Below the pieces are notes generated by a model that saw only the letters and a program-made list of their open reading frames with translations, did not search any database and was not told the DNA's origin. From an uncultured Clostridia bacterium (GTDB taxonomy: Bacteria; Bacillota; Clostridia; TANB77; CAG-508): DNA of 41,083 nt. This document shows positions 31,859 through 39,418 of the stretch, one piece after another. The stretch is from NCBI GenBank assembly GCA_934132805.1, contig CAKPAB010000008.1, positions 1 to 41,083 on the forward strand, in the 5' to 3' direction. Every line of letters begins with the position of its first letter. Position 1 is the stretch's first letter. A program made the translations under genes and the position numbers.

Positions 31859-33161
31859 AAATTAAATCTGAAATATTTTCAATTTTACACTCTTTTTGTT
31901 CTCCAGTTTTCATATTCTTTATTTTAACAATTCCAGAATTGACTTCATCCTCACCAACGACAATAACATAAGGAATTTCTAGTTTATCAGCATACTTCAT
32001 TTTTGCCTTTAATTTTTTATCATTTAAAAATATTTCTGTATTAATTCCATTACATCTTAAATCATTTGCCAATTTTATTGGAACTGTCATGTCTTCAGCC
32101 ATTGGAACTATCAAAACTTCTGCTACAGATTTTTTATCAGCTTTTATTAAATTTAATTCACTCAATTTATAAAACAATCTAGTTAAACCAATTGATATTC
32201 CGACACCAGGTAATTTTTTGTCTGTATAGTGTTCTGCTAAATTTTCATATCTACCACCAGAGCATACGCTTCCAAGTTCTCTATACTCATTTAAAAATGT
32301 TTCATAAACTGTTCCTGTATAATAGTCAAGTCCTCTTGCAATTGTTAAATCTACCTTAAAATTATTATCTGGAATGCCAAATAATCTTACATATTTAACA
32401 ACATCTGTAAGTTCCTTAAGCCCTATATTAAAAGCTTCATTGTCAATATTCAAATCTCTTAATTTTTGTAATTTTTCATCTGTTGTTCCTTCTATCTCTA
32501 TAAATTCAAGTATTGTTTTTATTGATTCTGTTGGAATATCTAATTTTTGTAGTTCTTCTATTACTGCATCTTTTCCAATTTTTTCTATTTTGTCTATTAT
32601 CCTTAAAATTTCCACTGAATTTTCTTTTTGATTTAAACTTTCAAATAAACCATTAAACAATTTTCTATTATTTATTTTTATTGTAAAGTCTTCAAAACCT
32701 AATTCTTTAAAGACATTATAAATAACACTTGGAAGTTCTGCATCATTTATTACACTAAGTTCTCCATCTCCTATTATATCTATATCACATTGATAAAATT
32801 CACGAAATCTTCCCTTTTGAGTTCTTTCGCCACGGTATACTTTACCTATTTGATATCTTCTAAAAGGAAAACTCAAGTTTCCATAGTTTTTGGCTACATA
32901 TTTTGCAAGAGGTACAGTTAAATCAAATCTCATTGATATATCTGTATCACCTTTTTGAAATCTATATATTTGTTTTTCTGTCTCTCCACCAGCTTTTGCT
33001 AACAATACTTCTGATAATTCTAGTATTGGCGTATCTAGTGGCAAAAAACCAAATTTTTGATATGTTTTTTCTATTTTTTGTTTTATTTGTTCAAATAATA
33101 TTTGGTCATTTGGCATTAGCTCCATAAAACCTGCTAATGTCCTTGGCTCTGTTTTACTCAT
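31857..33161 (-). CDS. hisS: histidyl-tRNA synthetase
   Basis: This 434-residue class II synthetase charges tRNA-His. Motif 1 is in PLDTPILELSEVLLAKAGGETEKQIYRF. Motif 2 is FRRYQIGKVYRGERTQKGRFREFYQCDIDIIG. The histidine-specific LTIARGLDYYTGTVYET and motif 3 region PGVGISIGLTRLFY follow. An anticodon-binding alpha/beta domain (about 335-434) closes it. The ATG at 33161 is chosen over one 12 bases earlier because the earlier codon lies immediately after the AAAGGA ribosome site with no spacing. I looked for a T-box leader in the 125 bases upstream and saw none. The stop codon lies in the shared terminator with the Crp/Fnr gene. Confidence 0.97.
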   Translation of the reverse strand: MSKTEPRTLAGFMELMPNDQILFEQIKQKIEKTYQKFGFLPLDTPILELSEVLLAKAGGETEKQIYRFQKGDTDISMRFDLTVPLAKYVAKNYGNLSFPFRRYQIGKVYRGERTQKGRFREFYQCDIDIIGDGELSVINDAELPSVIYNVFKELGFEDFTIKINNRKLFNGLFESLNQKENSVEILRIIDKIEKIGKDAVIEELQKLDIPTESIKTILEFIEIEGTTDEKLQKLRDLNIDNEAFNIGLKELTDVVKYVRLFGIPDNNFKVDLTIARGLDYYTGTVYETFLNEYRELGSVCSGGRYENLAEHYTDKKLPGVGISIGLTRLFYKLSELNLIKADKKSVAEVLIVPMAEDMTVPIKLANDLRCNGINTEIFLNDKKLKAKMKYADKLEIPYVIVVGEDEVNSGIVKIKNMKTGEQKECKIENISDLI

Positions 33162-33298
33162 ATTTAATCTCATTCCTTTCTCAAGGCTCGAAATAAGTTG
33201 GAAAAGAAATTATTTTTCAACCTTTTCACCTCTCATTTATTTTTTGCACATTTTGTAATCTGATATTATGTAATCCATTTCAATTGTTTCTAGCTATT

Positions 33299-33949
33299 TT
33301 ACCACATTTTAGGCTTTAATTCAAGATAAATTGGCTTTTCATCTTTAAGCATTGTTGCTTTACCATGTCCAGGATAAATAAGTGTATCATCTGGTAATAT
33401 TAAAATTTTATTAACAATTGATTTCATTATATCTTCTCTACTTGATGTTGGTAAATCTGTTCTTCCCCATGTTCCAGCAAAAATTGTATCACCTGAAAAT
33501 AAGCATTTTTCTTTTTCACAATAAAGTGATGTGCTTCCAGCTGTATGTCCTGGTGTATGAATTACTCTAAATTCTAGTTCACCCAAATGTATTAAATCAT
33601 TATCATCAACTCTAGAATCCGCTTCTAATTCTATATCTGGCAACCCAATATATTCTGATAAATTTATATCTACATTATTCAAGCCTTCACTATCAATTCT
33701 ATGTATTAATATTTTGCCTCCACAGCGTCTTTTTAGTTCATTTACCCCTGCTATATGGTCACCATGACAATGTGTTAAATATATATATTTTAGTTTTCCT
33801 TTAAATACATTTTTTATTAAGTTTTCTATTTTATCTATGTCTCCCGCTGGATCTATACACATAATTTCTTTACTATTTTCATCAAATATTACATAACAAT
33901 TTGTTGGATCACCTATCCAAGTATCTATCTTTAGTTCCTTTAAAATCAT
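33299..33949 (-). CDS. metallo-beta-lactamase-fold hydrolase (glyoxalase II-like)
   Basis: This 216-residue cytosolic binuclear zinc hydrolase has the zinc signature YLTHCHGDHIAGVNEL (HxHxDH), then HTPGHTAGSTSLY, FSGDTIFAGTWGRTDL and a last ligand in IYPGHG. It lacks the C-terminal substrate domain of classical glyoxalase II, as do the short YcbL/Bacillus YqgX-type proteins, so a thioester hydrolase role is likely but the substrate is unknown. The second ATG (33949) is preferred: GGAG lies nine bases upstream, and the first ATG overlaps that site. It lies 57 bases after relA on the same strand and before hisS, an order (relA, hydrolase, hisS) seen in many Clostridia. Confidence 0.88.
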   Translation of the reverse strand: MILKELKIDTWIGDPTNCYVIFDENSKEIMCIDPAGDIDKIENLIKNVFKGKLKYIYLTHCHGDHIAGVNELKRRCGGKILIHRIDSEGLNNVDINLSEYIGLPDIELEADSRVDDNDLIHLGELEFRVIHTPGHTAGSTSLYCEKEKCLFSGDTIFAGTWGRTDLPTSSREDIMKSIVNKILILPDDTLIYPGHGKATMLKDEKPIYLELKPKMW

Positions 33950-34020
33950 ATTTTCTTTCTCCATTCAACAATTTAAATCTTTTCAAAAATACTAATAAAA
34001 TAACTAAAGTGCAAGAAGCA

Positions 34021-36213
34021 CTATCTTTTAACTTCGTAAACACTATCCACTTTCTTAATATTTCTAATTACCTTATTCAATTCTTCTATATTTTCAACCT
34101 CTATATTTATATCCATAATAGCAATTCTTTCTTTAGTCGTCTTTGTGCTAACTCCCATAAGATTTGCCTTAGTTTCTTTAATAGTATTCAAAACATCAAC
34201 TAGTAAACCTTTTCTATCATTCGCAAAAACTTCTATATTTACATTATAATTCTCTTTTGCCTCTTCATACCATTTAACATCAATAATTCTATTTTCTTCA
34301 GTTAACAAATCTTTAACATTTACACAATCTTTTCTATGTACTGAAACTCCTCTGCCTTTAGTAATATATCCTATTATTTCGTCTCCAGGCAATGGATTAC
34401 AACATTTTGAAAGTTTTACTAGACAATTATCTATTCCTTTTACAACAACTCCTGAGTTTGATGGTTTTTGTTTACGTTCTTTTTGTTTTCTTAATTCTTC
34501 CATCTTTTCTTCGATGTCTTCTTCTTGATGTTCTTTTCTATATTCTTGCAACATCTTTGCAATTATTTTAACTGCCGAATTTGCTCCAAAGCCAACAGCA
34601 GCATACATATCCTCTGTATTTTTATATTTATATCTGTCCAACATTGCATCAACATACTCTTGTTTAAACAAATCTGTATGTGTCATTCCTATTCTTTTTA
34701 ATTCTTTTTCAATTAGTTCTTTACCTTTTTCTATATTTTCTGATTTTTGAGCTTTTTTAAACCATCCATTTATTTTATTTTTGGCTTTTGTGCTTTTTAC
34801 AAATTTTAGCCAATCTCTACTTGGTCCCTTTGAATTGTCTGATGTTATTATTTCTATAATATCTCCGTTTTTTATTTTTGTTATTATTGGCACCATTTTA
34901 CTATTTATTTTGCAACCTACCATATGGTTTCCTATTTCTTCATGTATACTATATGCAAAGTCTATTGGTGTTGCATTTCTTGGCAATACTTTTATAGCTC
35001 CTTTTGGTGTAAATACATAGACTTCATCTTCAAATAATTCTGTTTTTAATGTGTCTAAGAATTCTTGTGGATCTTGCATATCTTTTTGCCATTCTAGCGA
35101 TTCTCTAAGCCATGCTAATTTGTCTTCTGATACTTTTACTGCTTGTTTTTTTCCAAAATAACTTGCTTCTTTGTATGCCCAATGTGCTGCTATACCATAT
35201 TCGGCTATTCTATGCATATCCCATGTACGAATTTGTACTTCAAATGGTGTTCCTTTGTCCCCCAGCAAAGTTGTATGTATTGATTGATACATGTTTGGTT
35301 TTGGCACTGCAATATAATCTTTAAATCTACCCGGCATTGGGCTATACATTTCATGCACAACTCCAAGTGCTGCATAACAATCTTTTATTGAGTTCACTAA
35401 TATGCGCAATGCAAATAAGTCATATATTTGGTCTAATGTTTTATTATCTCTTTTCATTTTTCTATAAATACTATATAAATGTTTTGCACGACCTGTTACC
35501 TCAGCATCAATACGTTGTTTTTTTAATTGAACTCGTATGTCTGCCATTATTTTTTCAATAAATGATAATCTTTCTTCTCTTTTTTTATTTATCCCTTCGA
35601 CTAATTCATGGTATTCTTCTGGATATAGATATTTAAAAGATAAATCTTCTAGCTCCCATTTCATTGAATACAGACCTAAACGATTTGCAAGTGGTGCATA
35701 TATTTCCATTGTTTCTTTTGCATTTGCTATCTGCCTATCTCTTTTTAAAAATTTTAATGTCCTCATATTATGCAACCTATCTGCAAGTTTTATTATTATT
35801 ACCCTTATATCTTTACCCATTGCTAAAAACATTTTTCTATAATCTTCAACTTGTCGCTCTTCAACTGTTGTAAATTGCATTGCTCCTAATTTAGTAACAC
35901 CTGCTACCATGTCTGCTATTTCATCACCAAAATCTCTTCTTAGATCTGCATCTGTAACATCTGTATCTTCAACAACATCATGCAAAAGTGCTGCACATAT
36001 TGTTGCTTCATCTAAGCCCACACCTGCCAATATATAAGCCACATTTATTGGATGTATTATATATGGCTCTCCTGACCTTCTTTTTTGGTCACCATGATGT
36101 TCTACAGCATAATTATATGCTTTCATTATTTGTTTACTATCTACTCTTTTACTTGTTTCTTTCTTTTTTGATATTACATCTTGTATTGTTACTTCTTTCT
36201 TTTCTTCTTGCAT
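34021..36213 (-). CDS. relA: bifunctional (p)ppGpp synthetase/hydrolase
   Basis: This 730-residue RelA/SpoT homologue makes and degrades the stringent-response alarmone. The HD hydrolase domain has HHGDQKRRSGEPYIIHP and LLHDVVEDT, both metal-binding sets intact. The synthetase domain has TGRAKHLYSIYRKM, DLFALRILV and DYIAVPKPNMYQSIHTTL. The TGS domain (EDEVYVFTPKGAIKVLPRNATPIDFAYSIH) is followed by a zinc-finger-like CCNPLPGDEIIGYITKGRGVSVHRKDC and a C-terminal ACT domain. All are complete, so both activities are expected. The ATG at 36213 follows GGGGGAG directly. A GGGAC-type palindromic element lies 29 bases upstream, between this gene and recJ. Confidence 0.97.
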   Translation of the reverse strand: MQEEKKEVTIQDVISKKKETSKRVDSKQIMKAYNYAVEHHGDQKRRSGEPYIIHPINVAYILAGVGLDEATICAALLHDVVEDTDVTDADLRRDFGDEIADMVAGVTKLGAMQFTTVEERQVEDYRKMFLAMGKDIRVIIIKLADRLHNMRTLKFLKRDRQIANAKETMEIYAPLANRLGLYSMKWELEDLSFKYLYPEEYHELVEGINKKREERLSFIEKIMADIRVQLKKQRIDAEVTGRAKHLYSIYRKMKRDNKTLDQIYDLFALRILVNSIKDCYAALGVVHEMYSPMPGRFKDYIAVPKPNMYQSIHTTLLGDKGTPFEVQIRTWDMHRIAEYGIAAHWAYKEASYFGKKQAVKVSEDKLAWLRESLEWQKDMQDPQEFLDTLKTELFEDEVYVFTPKGAIKVLPRNATPIDFAYSIHEEIGNHMVGCKINSKMVPIITKIKNGDIIEIITSDNSKGPSRDWLKFVKSTKAKNKINGWFKKAQKSENIEKGKELIEKELKRIGMTHTDLFKQEYVDAMLDRYKYKNTEDMYAAVGFGANSAVKIIAKMLQEYRKEHQEEDIEEKMEELRKQKERKQKPSNSGVVVKGIDNCLVKLSKCCNPLPGDEIIGYITKGRGVSVHRKDCVNVKDLLTEENRIIDVKWYEEAKENYNVNIEVFANDRKGLLVDVLNTIKETKANLMGVSTKTTKERIAIMDINIEVENIEELNKVIRNIKKVDSVYEVKR

Positions 36214-36241
36214 TTTGCTCCCCCTTTTTGTCAATGTCAAT

Positions 36242-36299
36242 AGGGACGGGCCTTATTGACAAATTTTACAATATTAACTTGTCAAAAAAGCCCGTCCCT
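36242..36299. repeat. GGGACGGGC palindromic REP-like element
   Basis: AGGGACGGGC...TTGACAA (36242-36262) and its inverted copy (36279-36299) form 21-bp arms with two or three mismatches around 16 bases. Outside the arms TGTCAA/TTGACA again pair, so the unit is TTGTCAA-x-GGGACGGGC-x-TTGACAA. It fills the recJ-relA gap. It is related to the GGGACGTTCC elements at 28841 and 39294. Confidence 0.75.
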
Positions 36300-36311
36300 T
36301 TTGACAACTTT

Positions 36312-37998
36312 TCATATTGATTTCATAACATCTTTAAGATTTATTTGTAAACTGTCAACACCATTAAAGCTGTTAATCTCTAATGTTCCAACAACATCAA
36401 TTTTGTCACCTATTTTATAATCATCAGCTAAATGTCCTAAATTAAATCCAATTGCATTTATAATAGAATTGCCGTCTTTTAAAGTCATTTTTATGTGCTT
36501 TCCATCTGATAAACTTCTTATAGAATCTATTTTTAAATTTTTCAATACAAATATTGGAGTTTTATTTCCTTCACCAAATGGCTCTAATTGTTTTAAGCTT
36601 TCTACAACATCTCTATTTATATCGTTTAAATTCACTTTGGCATCTATATTTATAATTGGTACTATTTCATCTACTTTTGATTGCTTAGCTATAATCTCAA
36701 AATCATTTACAAATTTTTCGAAGTTTTCTTTCTTTATAGTTATTCCTATTGCCATACTATGTCCGCCAAATTTTTCTATTGTATCTTGACATTTCATTAA
36801 TGCTCCATGTAAGTCAAATCCTGGAATGCTTCTTCCTGAGCCTTTTGCTAAGTCATCCTCATAACATAATAATATACTTGGTTTAAAATATAATTCTGTT
36901 ATTTTAGAAGATACTATTCCTATTACACCATGATGCCAGTTTTCTCCTCCTACAACTATTGCACAGTTTTTGTATAATTTATTTGTTTCTATTTGTCTTA
37001 CTGCATCTTCATAAATTGCTTTTTCTTTTTCTTGCCTTATTTTGTTATAATCATTTAATTTTTTAGTTAACTCATTTACTTCATAAATGTCTTTTGATAA
37101 AAATAGTTTTAGTGCTTCGTCTGCATGTCCCATTCTTCCACATGCATTTATTCTAGGTGCTACTCCAAAAGAAATTGTTGTTGAATCTAGGTTTTTGTAT
37201 CCAGATGATATTAACAAAGATCTTAATCCCATATTTTTTGTTTGTGCTACTAGCATCAATCCTAATTTTGTTATAACTCTATTTTCATCTACTAATGGTA
37301 CTATGTCTGATATTGTTCCAACACATACTATATCTAAGTATTTTAAATATTCTTTTTCTTCTAATTCTAATTTTATTCCGTAATGCTTGTATTAGTTTGA
37401 AAACAACTCCTACTCCTGCTAAGTCTCTGCATGGATATTGATTGTCTTTTCTTTTTGCATCTACTACTGCAAGTGCTTTTGGTAATTTTTCTCCTACTTC
37501 ATGGTGATCTGTTATTATTGTTTCTATTCCCTTTGAGTTTGCATATTCTATTTCTTCTATTCCGGAAATCCCTGTATCAACTGTTATCATTAGTGTATAA
37601 TTGTTTTTGGCTATCTTGTCAATTGCTGGTTTGTTTAAGCCATATCCTTCTTCTAACCTATTAGGAATATATGAATCTACTTCTAGCCCTCTGTCTTGTA
37701 AGAAACTTTTTAATACTGTTATACTTGTTATTCCGTCTACATCATAGTCTCCATATATTATTGTTTTTTCTTGATTTTCTATTGCTTTTTTTATTCTTTC
37801 TACTGCAATTTCCATATCTGGCATTAAATATGGGTTATGAAAGTGTTTTCTTGTTGGGTGCAAAAATGTTTCTATTTGTTCTTCTTTTATTTTTCTGTTT
37901 TCTATTATTGTTGCTAATAGTTTGCTTATATTGTATTTTTCTGATATTTGTTGTACTTTTTCTGCATTATTTTCGTATATTTGCCATTTTTTGTTCAT
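36312..37998 (-). pseudogene. recJ: single-stranded-DNA-specific exonuclease RecJ, frameshifted
   Basis: RecJ is a 5'-3' single-strand exonuclease of recombination and mismatch repair. The N-terminal half, in one frame, has the DHH motifs IIYGDYDVDGITS, MITVDTGISG and TDHHEVGE and ends ...VFKLIQAL. The family continues seamlessly in another frame from GIKLELEEKEYLKYLDIVCVGTISDIVPLV, through DHHA1 (GGENWHHGVIGIVSSKI, GKFGGHSMAIG-type segment) to a complete OB domain. The shift lies at about 37376-37384; reading LYGI there would need two more bases (TTAC for TTATAC). Joined, the protein is about 562 residues, normal for short RecJ. Either a real mutation or a sequence error; both halves are otherwise undamaged, so it is recent. 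It lies just upstream of relA. The start ATG follows AAAGGAG. Confidence 0.9.
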
Positions 37999-38077
37999 AC
38001 CTTTCTCCTTTTTTACTTTTCATATATTGTATAACATTTTTGCTTTTTTTTAAAGTGTTTTTAATAGAAAACTTAAA

Positions 38078-38122
38078 AAATCAATGGCAACCATCCACTT
38101 TGTGAACTATTTCCATTGATTT
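38078..38122. terminator. intrinsic terminator after the sortase gene
   Basis: AAATCAATGG (38078-38087) pairs with CCATTGATTT (38113-38122) around 25 bases. On the minus strand a T-run follows; on the plus strand TTTTTTTT follows, so it is potentially bidirectional. Confidence 0.75.
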
Positions 38123-38126
38123 TTTT

Positions 38127-38801
38127 TTAAATTTGTTTAGCAAAAATTATTGTTCTTTGGTCATTGCTTGCATCCGTACAAGTTGATAATGTTAATTCAG
38201 CTAAGCCTCCAGTATCTCTTGTATAAAAAGATGTATCTGTTGAAGATGCTTCAAACTTATTATAAACCTCGTATGTTATTGATTTTCCTCTATAATCCGT
38301 TACATATATTTTTGCTCCATTAGATAACTTTTTCAAGTTAGAAAAAAACATTCCATTTCTATAATTATGACCAATTACAACTGTATTTCCAGGTTGATTC
38401 AAATTATCTCCACTTGGATACAAAGCAATTAAAGCTTTTTCTAATGACTTTGTTGATACCTCTTCTACTATTGGATATTCCAAATTTATTGCTGGAATTT
38501 TCATTGTTCCTACTACTGTAAAACCATTATATTTCTTTTTACCAAAACTACCTGCTGTACTACCATTTATAGGAACTTCATTAGAACTATCAAGTACTAC
38601 ATTTTCATTTGATGTATCTGTTGTATTCTCTTCACTTGTTGTTACATCTCCTTGATAATCTTCTACAAAGTCTGATGCTTGTTTTGAATCATTATATTTT
38701 CTAAGATAGTCAAAACCTAAAAAGCCTAATAATATAACTATTGCTACTATTACCACTATTAACACTATTGTTAATACTTTACTATATTTACTCTCAAACA
38801 T
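38127..38801 (-). CDS. sortase (class B/D-like)
   Basis: This 224-residue membrane-anchored cysteine transpeptidase attaches surface proteins to the cell wall or assembles them. An N-terminal transmembrane helix (about 9-30) is followed by a Ser/Thr/Asn/Glu-rich linker (40-85) and the sortase barrel. The catalytic triad is visible: H145 in VVIGHNYRNGMFFSNL, C208 in LTLSTCTD and R216 in NDQRTIIF. The GHNYRNGMFFS segment is closer to class B; overall length suits class B or D, so the class is left open. No LPxTG-type substrate gene is in the window. It has its own promoter (38835-38863) and terminator, so it is monocistronic. Confidence 0.92.
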   Translation of the reverse strand: MFESKYSKVLTIVLIVVIVAIVILLGFLGFDYLRKYNDSKQASDFVEDYQGDVTTSEENTTDTSNENVVLDSSNEVPINGSTAGSFGKKKYNGFTVVGTMKIPAINLEYPIVEEVSTKSLEKALIALYPSGDNLNQPGNTVVIGHNYRNGMFFSNLKKLSNGAKIYVTDYRGKSITYEVYNKFEASSTDTSFYTRDTGGLAELTLSTCTDASNDQRTIIFAKQI

Positions 38802-38834
38802 ACCTTTTACCTCCGTACTTTAAACTCTGATTAT

Positions 38835-38863
38835 ATTATAACATATAAAAATCAATTTTACAA
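38835..38863 (-). promoter_or_regulatory. promoter of the sortase gene
   Basis: On the minus strand TTGTAA (38863-38858), 17 bases, TATAAT (38840-38835), about 35 bases before the start codon. Confidence 0.7.
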
Positions 38864-38929
38864 TTTTTTTACAAATTTTTATATATTTTATGTCAATCTT
38901 CATTTTGTAGCATCATTACTTTATTACTA

Positions 38930-39274
38930 TTATACTATCTTGTCTCCAAATTTAGCACCTGCTAAAATGTGAAAATGTAAATGCATTACCTCTTGTCCAG
39001 CATCTTTTCCACAATTTACAATAACTCTATATCCACTTTCTTTAAATCCTTTTTCTTCAGCTATTTTATTTATAACACCATATATTTTTCCAACAATTAC
39101 TTCATCTTCTTTTTCCATATGTGCTAATGAAGTTATATGTTTTTTAGGAATTACCAATATATGAATTGGAGCTGCTGGGTTTATGTCATTAAATGCTAAT
39201 ATTTCATCATCTTCATATACTTTTGTTGATGGTATTTCTCTTTTTATTATTTTACAAAATAAACAATCTTCCAT
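38930..39274 (-). CDS. HIT family purine nucleotide-binding hydrolase (HinT-like)
   Basis: This 114-residue histidine-triad protein belongs to the HinT group, which hydrolyses AMP-lysine-type phosphoramidates and adenylates. The triad is H98-x-H100-x-H102 in VMHLHFHILAG. The N-terminal CLFCKIIKREIPSTKVYEDD and FNDINPAAPIHILVIPKKHI are typical; the CxxC at residues 4-7 with downstream His can bind zinc. The ATG has AAAGGAAAG upstream. It lies downstream of alaS, separated by the palindromic element 39294-39418, 20 bases from which its leader begins. Association of hit with alaS or relA regions is common in Clostridia. Confidence 0.93.
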   Translation of the reverse strand: MEDCLFCKIIKREIPSTKVYEDDEILAFNDINPAAPIHILVIPKKHITSLAHMEKEDEVIVGKIYGVINKIAEEKGFKESGYRVIVNCGKDAGQEVMHLHFHILAGAKFGDKIV

Positions 39275-39293
39275 TTTTATCTTTCCTTTCTTT

Positions 39294-39418
39294 AGGGACG
39301 TTCCTTAAATTCCCTTCAAATCGGGATAAAGGGCCAGTCCTTCTAAAATTCAAAACAATTTACAACTTAAAGGAGTGTCCCCAGCTCCCTTGAAAAAGGG
39401 ATTTTAAGGAACGTCCCT
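39294..39418. repeat. GGGACGTTCC palindromic REP-like element between alaS and hit
   Basis: AGGGACGTTCCTTAAA (39294-39309) and its inverted copy (ending 39418) bound the element, giving 23-bp arms with one mismatch. Inside are GGGCCAGTCC and, inverted, GGGACACTCC, the same two boxes as in the 28841-28962 hairpin but diverged. The TAG stop of alaS lies in its right edge. Confidence 0.8.

Noticed and set aside
33162..33298. T-box riboswitch upstream of hisS (and likewise upstream of metG)
   Set aside because: I looked for the conserved AGGGTGGNACCGCG core and a following terminator and found neither; the leaders are short.
37370..37390. Programmed frameshifting in recJ
   Set aside because: No slippery heptamer, stem-loop or internal Shine-Dalgarno pair is apparent at the junction, and RecJ is not known to use recoding. 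A two-base loss is simpler.
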